From NCBI GenBank assembly GCA_021785235.1, contig JAJYGB010000617.1, positions 1 to 5,076 on the forward strand: 5,076 nucleotides of DNA, given 5' to 3'. Both the position numbers and the translations under genes were made by a program. Shown piece by piece: positions 1 through 5,076 of the stretch (its first letter is position 1; the number at the start of each line of letters is the position of its first letter). The notes under the pieces were generated by a model. That model saw nothing but the letters and a program-made list of their open reading frames with translations, made no database searches and had not been told where the DNA came from. This DNA is from Bacteroidota bacterium. GTDB lineage: Bacteria > Bacteroidota > Kryptoniia > Kryptoniales > JAKASW01.

Positions 1-281
1 TCTATAATGACCGCGTATTCGTCGGTTGAATCCTTCAGCCTGACCGCGCAACTGGTTCCTGTGAACTTCGCGCAGATATAGACCCCGGCCCAGTCGTAGA
101 CCACTTTTTTCGGATTGGCAAAATCGAACCGACCGATGTATTGAATGTCAGGGTTGTTCGCGTCGATTATGCCGCTGCTAACCGGTTCAGGTTTTGTAAT
201 GAAGGAAGAGCATGATGTTAATTGGATTGAGAATGACATGAATGTAGCAATCGCAAGAGCGATCTGGAATCTATTTTTCAT
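1..281 (-). CDS. N-terminal part of a CE2-like (SGNH/GDSL) carbohydrate esterase lipoprotein, cut by the left edge
   Basis: Translating down from the ATG at 281 gives 93 uninterrupted residues before the window ends. Residues 1-23 are a lipoprotein signal peptide (MKNR, then a hydrophobic stretch). A lipobox LTSC puts the lipidated cysteine at residue 24, followed by Ser-Ser. Residues 38-93 resemble the N-terminal jelly-roll domain of carbohydrate esterase family 2: IQYIGRFDF, then NPKK, then DWAGVYI, a GTS turn and YAVII. In that family this domain precedes an SGNH-type catalytic domain that removes acetyl groups from xylan or other glycans. The catalytic part would lie beyond the edge, so activity cannot be judged. 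Cys70 and Cys78 lie on neighbouring predicted strands. An AAAGG ribosome site sits 5 bases before the ATG. The gene follows the 306-902 gene by 24 bases, probably in one operon. Family recalled from motif pattern, not from a search. Confidence 0.8.
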   Translation of the reverse strand, partial: MKNRFQIALAIATFMSFSIQLTSCSSFITKPEPVSSGIIDANNPDIQYIGRFDFANPKKVVYDWAGVYICAKFTGTSCAVRLKDSTDEYAVII

Positions 282-305
282 TGGAGCCTTTCTTCGATTT
301 AACGA

Positions 306-902
306 TCATTGCTGCAGCGGCTTGAATAGAATGTCATAGTACACAACTCCGTGAATGACGGCGGCGGTTATCACCTTTGCCATCGTATACGCACGCGCTC
401 CGAGCTCGCTCTCAGATATGTTCTTCATGGGATCAGACATGGCATCACTTCCAAGCCCGATCAGGTTCTTCACTACCCCCGCACTTACTGCCGCCTCTAC
501 CCAGGGTTTCATACGGGAGGCCGCCCGTGTGACCACTACATTGGACACGGTTCCTCCAGGAGTAAAAGCTATGCCAACCTCGATCGTCCCGTCGCTTGTT
601 ACCATACGGTTGAACAGCACGGTACCGACCAGGTCCTGAGCAGCATCCTCACCGTAGAAGAACTTAACTTGAGACACCTGCGGAGAGAAACTTCCCTGCG
701 CCTTGATTTTCGCTTTGTCCCGATCGCTCAGGATAACTTTTTTCACGAAGAAGTTGGTCGCTTGGGGAAGCGAATTTTTTATCACGTCTCCTTTTCGGGC
801 AAAGACGACACTTCTTCCTCCTTGCGCGTACGCATGAGCTGACGCGAACATAAAAACGACCATGACCAGAAAGCCGGCCCTATTCCTGATGAGAGTCTTC
901 AT
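306..902 (-). CDS. Secreted protein with a divergent FMN_bind-like domain
   Basis: This 198-residue protein has a Sec signal peptide: a basic start (MKTLIRNR), a hydrophobic core, and a likely signal peptidase I site after Ala26 (AYA/Q). The mature part (about 45-194) follows the layout I recall for small periplasmic FMN_bind proteins (the RnfG/NqrC C-terminal fold) in this phylum. It has a leading LPQATNFFVKKVILSD segment, a strand ending LVGTV at 91-95, then a GTIEVGIAFTPGG hairpin near 105-117 and a DPMK-containing C-terminal helical part. The SGATxT/S motif, whose threonine takes covalent FMN in RnfG/NqrC, should fall near 162-173. The closest segment reads LGARAYT (167-173), so the attachment threonine appears to be missing. 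It may bind flavin non-covalently or not at all. The start is ATG with GGAG 7 bases upstream. The CE2-like lipoprotein gene follows after 24 bases. No function is assigned; the family call is tentative. Confidence 0.75.
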   Translation of the reverse strand: MKTLIRNRAGFLVMVVFMFASAHAYAQGGRSVVFARKGDVIKNSLPQATNFFVKKVILSDRDKAKIKAQGSFSPQVSQVKFFYGEDAAQDLVGTVLFNRMVTSDGTIEVGIAFTPGGTVSNVVVTRAASRMKPWVEAAVSAGVVKNLIGLGSDAMSDPMKNISESELGARAYTMAKVITAAVIHGVVYYDILFKPLQQ

Positions 903-944
903 GATTATACTCCGCTAAAAGTCTTCTATTGTCATTCCATTCAC

Positions 945-967
945 ATTTCGCAAATCTCTTCCGAAAT
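945..967. repeat. Inverted repeat ATTTCG-N11-CGAAAT
   Basis: Six-base arms at 945-950 and 962-967 are perfect complements with an 11-base spacer. On the minus strand it lies 43 to 65 bases before the 902 start codon, in the expected leader or promoter-proximal zone. It could be a dyad operator or chance, because arms this short arise often. Confidence 0.25.
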
Positions 968-984
968 TCGATGCCCCCATTGCT

Positions 985-1004
985 ATAACCGTTACAAATG
1001 TTAT
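985..1004. repeat. TAAC/GTTA inverted repeat cluster
   Basis: ATAAC (985-989) and GTTAT (1000-1004) form an inverted repeat with a 10-base spacer. TAAC-C-GTTA (986-994) is a second, tighter dyad sharing the same left arm. The cluster overlaps the candidate -10 element of the block 2 promoter, so an operator role is possible. The arms are short and the evidence is weak. Confidence 0.25.
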
Positions 1005-1025
1005 GGAATCTTCTTCGGTAATCAA
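998..1025 (-). promoter_or_regulatory. Candidate promoter for the FMN_bind-like/esterase block
   Basis: On the minus strand TTGATT (1025-1020) and TAACAT (1003-998) are separated by 16 bases. Each matches the sigma-70 consensus at four of six positions. Transcription would begin near 990, giving a leader of roughly 90 bases. The palindrome at 1028-1043 lies immediately upstream of the -35. The match is moderate and the consensus in this phylum may differ, so this is only a candidate. Confidence 0.2.
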
Positions 1026-1027
1026 GT

Positions 1028-1043
1028 CCGAAAATATTTTCGG
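1028..1043. repeat. Perfect 16-base palindrome (possible weak terminator or operator)
   Basis: CCGAAAATATTTTCGG reads identically on both strands. It begins 18 bases after the stop codon of the DUF5686 gene (reading on the minus strand), where a terminator would be expected. As RNA it folds into at most a 6-7 base-pair stem with only three G-C pairs and no U-tract afterwards, so it is a poor intrinsic terminator. As DNA it is an ideal dyad for a dimeric regulator, and it directly precedes the candidate -35 of the downstream block. Confidence 0.45.
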
Positions 1044-1060
1044 CATGAAGCGATTATTGC

Positions 1061-3409
1061 TCACAAATCAAGTGTCGTTTCAACCGTCCAGGCAAATCCT
1101 TCACAAAGGCCGGCGACTCCCCAAGTGACATCGGTCCGTATGAACGGGATGACGTTGACAAGGCCGAACCCCACTTCGGCCATCGGACGGTAGCCGGCGG
1201 CAACGGCACCGTGCGCGAACAACGTCAGGTCAAACCAGACGTCCTTAATAACGGGAATATTCGACCACCTAAAAATGTTGCTCGGAATATCCTGTTCAAC
1301 ACCGGCGACGAACGTTCGGTCTGAGAGGAGCCTGTGTATGCTCAGGGTAGACAACACTTGTTGTTCCGCGTATCCCCCATACGCGGTTTGTATTTCAAAC
1401 ATCCTTTGTATCGGTAGACTTCCTTGCGACAAGCCGCCGATAATCCAGACATCGAGAAAACTCGAAGCGAACGTCACCTGGTGCCTCATCAAAGCAAGAT
1501 GGTACCGATCAAAGGAGAATGATGAATTCAGGTATCTTCGTGAAGATAACTCCAGCGACACGCCGCCGGTCCAGTAACTTGTTCCTTGATTTGACTGCAT
1601 CGACATATTCGATTCATATCGCTCTCGTGTGTCCAGACTCAACGAGAGCTCAACACTTCTCATTATGCCTTCATCGATGGTAGGATTTAGCCGATAACTA
1701 TAATTTTCAGAAAGTATGCTGTAGTTGGTATTCGCCGTTACGCTTGTTTGCTCCGCGTTTTCAAAACGTACCGCGGCGTCCACATTCGAACTGAGTCTTA
1801 GTTTTACAAATCCGTTCCAGCCTCTCGATAAGTAATAATCGCGGTAGTCATCCCTATAGAGCAGCGCTCCGATAGTCACTTCGAAACGACTGTATATGTC
1901 TTCTTCCTCCCGATTCGAAAGACGGTGAAAGATACTTCCACCGACTGTCACGCCATCCCAGATCGGCAGATCATAGCTCCCCCCGAAATCATACTTCCAC
2001 ATCCTGTCCGCGAAACCGTATCCCGTTATCGCCTTCAAACTAGCCGGCCCGAGAAGCGGTCCGCTCGTCAGGCCAACGCCCAAATAATTTCCCTCAACCC
2101 TGTTGAAATGATAGAAATCCGAAAACGACGTAAATGGGAGCGACACAGATTGATTAGGGAGACGAGTAAGATACAAAAGCGCTTTCCAAAACAGCGGAAG
2201 GCTACGCGTCAGACTATCCAGCCTTTGGTATGCCCGGGCTTCCTCTCGAGTGAGCGGGAGGATCTGTTGCTTCTTCCATTCCGAAGAATCGGCAGATACA
2301 TTTCGCGGAAACTTGGCGACAAATTCCCGGCTGAATATCCCTTTCGGCATTTCATTATTGATTTTGTAATCGTAAAGGACCGACGTGTTCTGAAACAACA
2401 CCGTTGGAACAGGTGGGAAGACAAACTTGACATCGAAAGTCGTCTTGATTTCGATCGGAAGCCAAAAGATGTCATCATACTCCGCGAAATCCTCGTTGTA
2501 GACGATATTCTCAATTGGATCAAGCGCAACCGGGTCCGAAAGGGATAGTCGCGAGTGGAGAAGCGCATAACTTCGACCCGATATATCGACCGTCCCCTTG
2601 AAGAGCGGTGAAGGATTTTCTTTGGGGACGACTTCTATTCTGTATACTCGCTTGTCGCCCTCCATGATCGTGTCTGCCATGACAAACCGGTAGTGCTCGA
2701 ATGCCGACGGGGATGTCGGTCCGGGTATCGAATACCGATCTATACTGACAACGTTGTCGTTGAAGTTGAGCACCCTGCCGACCGTAAATACATTTTGAGA
2801 CGACGTAAAGTTCGCGGTCTGCCTTTTGGCGGTAATCACCTCCCTGTAACTGTCGGGATATTTCCAGTAGCCCTTAGTTTGTGTTTCCAGAATACCGGCG
2901 ATCGGAGCTTCCGGCTCTCTCTTTCCGGTGTCGACTCTCAGAACGGTCTTCGTGTAAGCGTCGAATTCATACGAGTCAAGTTTCTTTCTCCACTCTTCCT
3001 TAGCCTCGATCGCTCGTCGGATAATCTCGTCAGCCGGATTAAATGATTGAGGGTAAACAACGACTTCCGGAAGCGATACCTCGCCCCTCCGGAGGAAAAT
3101 ATTCAGTGTCGTATCTCTCGACCCGACGTGAAGCGAAACGGTGTCCGAGCCGAAACCGATGAAGCTAATTTCAATCTCGTACTGGCCTCTCGACAAAAGG
3201 ATCCGGTACGCTCCGTCAGCATTTGTCGTGGTGCCCAGTGTCGTTCGCATGACTCGAATTGTGGCGCCCGGAAGCGGCTGGCGATCATTCGCCGCCCGAA
3301 CCTCACCCGTGAGCTGATACTTCACAATCCGCTGCGCAATACCGGGTGCAGGAACCAGTGAAATCAGAAACATCGAAAATGCCCCGACAAGCCTCAGGCA
3401 ATCATTCAA
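1061..3409 (-). CDS. DUF5686-family outer-membrane protein with carboxypeptidase-regulatory-like domain
   Basis: The 782-residue product has a signal peptide, with a hydrophobic core at about 7-20 and a likely cut between Ala25 and Gln26 (GIA/Q). Residues about 32-108 form a carboxypeptidase-regulatory-like beta-sandwich: LTGEV, PLPGATIRV, TTNADGAYRI, then FIGF. This is the module common at the start of Bacteroidota outer-membrane proteins. A DUF5686 segment follows from NPADEIIRRAIEAK at 124-137 through YEFDAYTK near 147-154. From about 434, HFNRVEGNYLGVGL begins a region of alternating strands that I read as an outer-membrane beta-barrel. The last residue is Leu rather than the usual aromatic. 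Length is normal for the family, whose function is unknown. The start is TTG with GAAGG 7 bases upstream; an in-frame Met13 would leave a much shorter signal. The gene begins 34 bases after kdpE, so co-transcription is likely. No frameshift is visible. Confidence 0.9.
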   Translation of the reverse strand: MNDCLRLVGAFSMFLISLVPAPGIAQRIVKYQLTGEVRAANDRQPLPGATIRVMRTTLGTTTNADGAYRILLSRGQYEIEISFIGFGSDTVSLHVGSRDTTLNIFLRRGEVSLPEVVVYPQSFNPADEIIRRAIEAKEEWRKKLDSYEFDAYTKTVLRVDTGKREPEAPIAGILETQTKGYWKYPDSYREVITAKRQTANFTSSQNVFTVGRVLNFNDNVVSIDRYSIPGPTSPSAFEHYRFVMADTIMEGDKRVYRIEVVPKENPSPLFKGTVDISGRSYALLHSRLSLSDPVALDPIENIVYNEDFAEYDDIFWLPIEIKTTFDVKFVFPPVPTVLFQNTSVLYDYKINNEMPKGIFSREFVAKFPRNVSADSSEWKKQQILPLTREEARAYQRLDSLTRSLPLFWKALLYLTRLPNQSVSLPFTSFSDFYHFNRVEGNYLGVGLTSGPLLGPASLKAITGYGFADRMWKYDFGGSYDLPIWDGVTVGGSIFHRLSNREEEDIYSRFEVTIGALLYRDDYRDYYLSRGWNGFVKLRLSSNVDAAVRFENAEQTSVTANTNYSILSENYSYRLNPTIDEGIMRSVELSLSLDTRERYESNMSMQSNQGTSYWTGGVSLELSSRRYLNSSFSFDRYHLALMRHQVTFASSFLDVWIIGGLSQGSLPIQRMFEIQTAYGGYAEQQVLSTLSIHRLLSDRTFVAGVEQDIPSNIFRWSNIPVIKDVWFDLTLFAHGAVAAGYRPMAEVGFGLVNVIPFIRTDVTWGVAGLCEGFAWTVETTLDL

Positions 3410-3416
3410 AGCCAGA

Positions 3417-3421
3417 CCTTC
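3417..3421 (-). promoter_or_regulatory. Ribosome binding site supporting the TTG start of the DUF5686 gene
   Basis: GAAGG on the minus strand ends 7 bases before TTG at 3409. The first ATG nearby (3405) is out of frame, and the next in-frame Met is residue 13. The site therefore supports TTG as the start, with a complete signal peptide. Confidence 0.5.
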
Positions 3422-3443
3422 AGTTGAGTTGCGGTCCGAAAAT

Positions 3444-4130
3444 TTACTCAGAACTTAGCCTGTAACCTATACCGGATTCAGTGAGAATGATCCTGGGATT
3501 TGATGGATCGTCCTCGATCTTCTTCCGCAGCTGCCCGACGTAAACTCTCGTGTACTGTGTCTCCTCTGAGAAAGCGGGGCCCCACACCTGTTCGAGAATG
3601 AAGTTATGCGTCAGCACACGCCCAGCATTTCGGACGAAAAGGGCGAGGAGCGCATACTCAGTGGCGGTGAGTTTGACGTATTCTTTCCCCTTTTTCACAC
3701 TCCTCGCTGTCAGATCGATCTGCAGGTCATGCACCGTGAATGCCGTCGTATCAAGCTGAGAGGGACGATGCCTCAGTGCGTTGCGGACACGCGCGAGGAG
3801 TTCGCCGGTCCGGAACGGCTTGGTCAGATAGTCGTCGGCGCCGGCGTCAAGACAGGCTACGATATCGTTTTCCGCGTCGCGGACGGAGAGGACCAGAACG
3901 GGGACCTCCGACCATTCGCGGATTTTTCTAAGGACCTCAACGCCGTCGATGTCCGGCAGGCCGAGATCGAGGATTATAACCTCGGGGCGCTCTGATGCAG
4001 CTTTGGCAATTCCTTCTTTACCAGCGCCGACCAAGCGCACCGCGTAGCCATCCGATTCAAGTGTAAGCTCCAACAGGCGGCGTATCTGCGCCTCATCGTC
4101 AATAACGAGTATGACCGGTTTCTCGCTCAG
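3444..4130 (-). CDS. kdpE: KdpE-type response regulator (OmpR family)
   Basis: The 228-residue protein is a two-domain response regulator. The receiver domain (about 5-120) has the acidic pair Asp11-Asp12, phospho-acceptor Asp55 in IILDLGLPD, switch Ser82 in VLVLS and Lys104 in YLTKPF. The C-terminal winged helix (about 130-226) shows the OmpR-class LTATEYALLALF, the recognition-helix region around YTRVYVGQLRKKI and the closing GIGYRL. DLGLPDIDG, LDAGADDYLTKPF and the KdpD partner just upstream point to KdpE, which activates the high-affinity K+ transporter genes kdpFABC in known systems. I place the start at CTG 4130, not at the in-frame TTG 4073. The TTG would delete the first strand and Asp11-Asp12, whereas CTG has GGAGGAG 5 bases upstream and overlaps the kdpD stop as CTGA. 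No in-frame ATG, GTG or TTG lies closer to the domain start. In this lineage the regulated genes could differ from kdpFABC. Confidence 0.92.
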   Translation of the reverse strand: MSEKPVILVIDDEAQIRRLLELTLESDGYAVRLVGAGKEGIAKAASERPEVIILDLGLPDIDGVEVLRKIREWSEVPVLVLSVRDAENDIVACLDAGADDYLTKPFRTGELLARVRNALRHRPSQLDTTAFTVHDLQIDLTARSVKKGKEYVKLTATEYALLALFVRNAGRVLTHNFILEQVWGPAFSEETQYTRVYVGQLRKKIEDDPSNPRIILTESGIGYRLSSE

Positions 4131-5076
4131 ATTATCTCCTCCGTGCTGTTTTTTACGGCCTCAGTAATGGGAAGCCTGACGACGAACTCCGCGCCGCCAT
4201 CGGTGCGATTTCGCGCGGTTATCGTGCCATGGTGCGCCTCTATGAATCCCTTCGCGATCGTCAACCCCAATCCTGTTCCGCCCGATTTTCCATTTTGAGC
4301 TCTGTAAAATTTTTCGAACACTTTGTTTAAGTCCTCACGCGGAAGGCCCGGCCCATTATCAGCAACCGAGATCACGCATGTCTCTCCCTCTTCAAGATAA
4401 GACCTTATTGATATGTCGGTTCCAACAGGCGTGTGGAGGGCCGCGTTGTGTACGAGATTTGTCAGCGCCTGCTCGATAAGCCCAAAGTCGAGCTTCATAA
4501 GAGGAACTTCATCGGAAACATCTACAGACACGGCATGACCGTCAAGCTCCCTTTCGAGATTCTTCAAAGCATGATTTAGCACGTCCCGAAGGTCGCACCA
4601 GTCCATCTTCGGTTGGATCATTCCGGATTCCAGTCTCGTCATGTCGAGCAGGTTGGCCACAAGCCGGTTAAGCCTCTCAGCGGCTACATGAATCTCCTTC
4701 ACGTTTTGTTCGCGCAAACCGGTAGCGTTTGCCGACTCGCGGCCGAGGAGATTCTCCGACACACCCAGGATTGTCGCGATTGGCGTTCGGAATTCATGTG
4801 AAATGGAATCAAAGAGCGTCTTGTAGAGTCTTTCCGATTCGGCGACAACGATGGACTTCCTGTTGACATCGTTCAGAAGTTCGCGTTCAATGGCGGAGGT
4901 TATCTGTGAAATAAAATTTTCGAGAAGCGATTCCTGGTCGACGGACAATTCCTCGTCCTCGGCAAACTTCACGCCGATGACGCCGAGCGGATAGCGAGGG
5001 CCGGACATGGGGAAATAAGTAGCCTGTGAAAAAGGAAGAGTGTCGGTATTCTTGCCTGCTTTCTTCTCGTTCCAGT
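4127..5076 (-). CDS. kdpD: KdpD-type sensor histidine kinase, C-terminal part, cut by the right edge
   Basis: The open frame enters from the right edge and gives 315 residues to the stop. Numbering from the first visible Trp, residues 1-65 are the end of a GAF domain: the AGKNTDTLPFS segment, then YPLGVIGVKF, are hallmark KdpD pieces. A linking helix follows at about 50-85. The dimerization domain carries phospho-acceptor His93 in ISHEFRTP. The ATPase domain has the N box with Asn206 and Asn210 (NLVHNAALHTP), the G1 box DNGPGLP at 239-245, FEKFYR at 253-258 and the G2 box GGTGLGL at 265-271, so the kinase core is intact. The KdpD N-terminal domain, the universal-stress-like domain and the four membrane helices would lie beyond the edge. 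An ATG at 5008 is internal to the GAF domain and is not the start. KdpD senses K+ limitation or ionic stress and phosphorylates KdpE, encoded directly downstream with a CTGA overlap. Confidence 0.93.
   Translation of the reverse strand, partial: WNEKKAGKNTDTLPFSQATYFPMSGPRYPLGVIGVKFAEDEELSVDQESLLENFISQITSAIERELLNDVNRKSIVVAESERLYKTLFDSISHEFRTPIATILGVSENLLGRESANATGLREQNVKEIHVAAERLNRLVANLLDMTRLESGMIQPKMDWCDLRDVLNHALKNLERELDGHAVSVDVSDEVPLMKLDFGLIEQALTNLVHNAALHTPVGTDISIRSYLEEGETCVISVADNGPGLPREDLNKVFEKFYRAQNGKSGGTGLGLTIAKGFIEAHHGTITARNRTDGGAEFVVRLPITEAVKNSTEEII
4136..4142 (-). promoter_or_regulatory. Strong Shine-Dalgarno that decides the CTG start of kdpE
   Basis: GGAGGAG on the minus strand lies inside the last codons of kdpD and ends 5 bases before the CTG at 4130-4128. 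This is close to a perfect anti-16S match at ideal spacing, and no ATG, GTG or TTG is near. It implies translational coupling of kdpE to kdpD. It also argues that this organism uses Shine-Dalgarno initiation. Confidence 0.7.

Larger units (their letters stand above)
903..1060. promoter_or_regulatory. Intergenic region between the kdpDE-DUF5686 block and the downstream two-gene block
   Basis: These 158 bases hold no credible gene on either strand. They lie after the DUF5686 stop codon and before the FMN_bind-like gene, so they should contain the end of one transcript and the promoter of the next. They carry a perfect 16-base palindrome at 1028-1043 and two imperfectly spaced inverted repeats at 945-967 and 985-1004. 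The Shine-Dalgarno GGAG of the 902 gene is at 910-913. A strong T-run for intrinsic termination is absent on either side of the palindrome. Confidence 0.6.

Noticed and set aside
145..339. Plus-strand open frame of 64 codons
   Set aside because: It lies opposite the lipoprotein start and the end of the FMN_bind-like gene, with no motif; it is a shadow of the minus-strand genes.
351..842. Plus-strand open frame of 163 codons
   Set aside because: It is antisense to the FMN_bind-like gene, whose signal peptide, ribosome site and domain layout are clear. The plus-strand product has the His/Arg/Ser-rich look of a shadow.
904..909. Perfect TATAAT on the minus strand just before the 902 start codon
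   Set aside because: As a -10 box it would start transcription inside the coding sequence, and it lies between the GGAG ribosome site and the ATG. It is more likely just spacer sequence.
1925..2548. Plus-strand open frame of 207 codons
   Set aside because: It lies entirely opposite the DUF5686 gene, shows no family motif, is rich in Arg and Ile as expected of an antisense shadow, and has no convincing ribosome site.
2209..2568. Minus-strand open frame of 119 codons in a second frame
   Set aside because: It overlaps the DUF5686 frame on the same strand and its Arg/Ser-rich product is a typical frame-shifted readout. The main frame is intact, so no frameshift is implied.
3606..3995. Plus-strand open frame of 129 codons opposite kdpE
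   Set aside because: It is a shadow of a well-conserved response regulator with no motif of its own.
3444..4073. kdpE starting at TTG 4073
   Set aside because: This start removes the first beta strand and the conserved Asp11-Asp12 pair. The CTG at 4130 restores the full receiver domain and has a far better ribosome site.
1..5076. tRNA, rRNA, CRISPR array, insertion sequence or phage gene
   Set aside because: I saw no cloverleaf, repeat-spacer pattern, transposase motif or terminal repeats. Almost the whole window is filled by five minus-strand genes.

Overview
The window reads as a fragment of a chromosome from the Bacteroidota/Ignavibacteriota/Chlorobi side of the FCB group, with roughly balanced GC. 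The clearest marker is a DUF5686-type outer-membrane protein with an N-terminal carboxypeptidase-regulatory-like domain, an architecture typical of that group. Clear Shine-Dalgarno sequences stand before the genes, including a GGAGGAG. Flavobacteria and Bacteroides generally lack these, so I lean to an Ignavibacteria-like or other deep lineage. This placement is inference.

All five supported genes lie on the minus strand, so transcription runs from high to low coordinates. They form two blocks separated by a 158-base intergenic stretch at 903-1060. Block 1 (5076 down to 1061) holds the 3' part of kdpD (sensor kinase, cut by the window edge), kdpE (response regulator) and the DUF5686 gene. kdpD and kdpE overlap by a CTGA junction, and kdpE appears to start at CTG. 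The DUF5686 gene starts at TTG, 34 bases after kdpE, so all three could share a transcript. No kdpFABC transporter gene is visible; any would lie beyond the right edge.

Block 2 (902 down to 1) holds a 198-residue secreted protein that looks like a divergent FMN_bind-type domain without its flavin-attachment threonine. It is followed after 24 bases by the 5' end of a lipoprotein that begins like a CE2-family (SGNH/GDSL) carbohydrate esterase. The second gene runs off the left edge.

The intergenic stretch carries a perfect 16-base palindrome and two weaker inverted repeats. It is the natural place for the end of the kdpDE-DUF5686 transcript and the promoter of block 2.

Functionally, kdpDE should sense potassium limitation or envelope stress. 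The other three products are predicted cell-envelope proteins (outer membrane, periplasm, lipoprotein). I see no mobile element, CRISPR array, RNA gene or obvious new defence or biosynthetic system. The notable points are the CTG start of kdpE, the coupling of an outer-membrane protein to kdpDE, and the degenerate FMN_bind-like protein.
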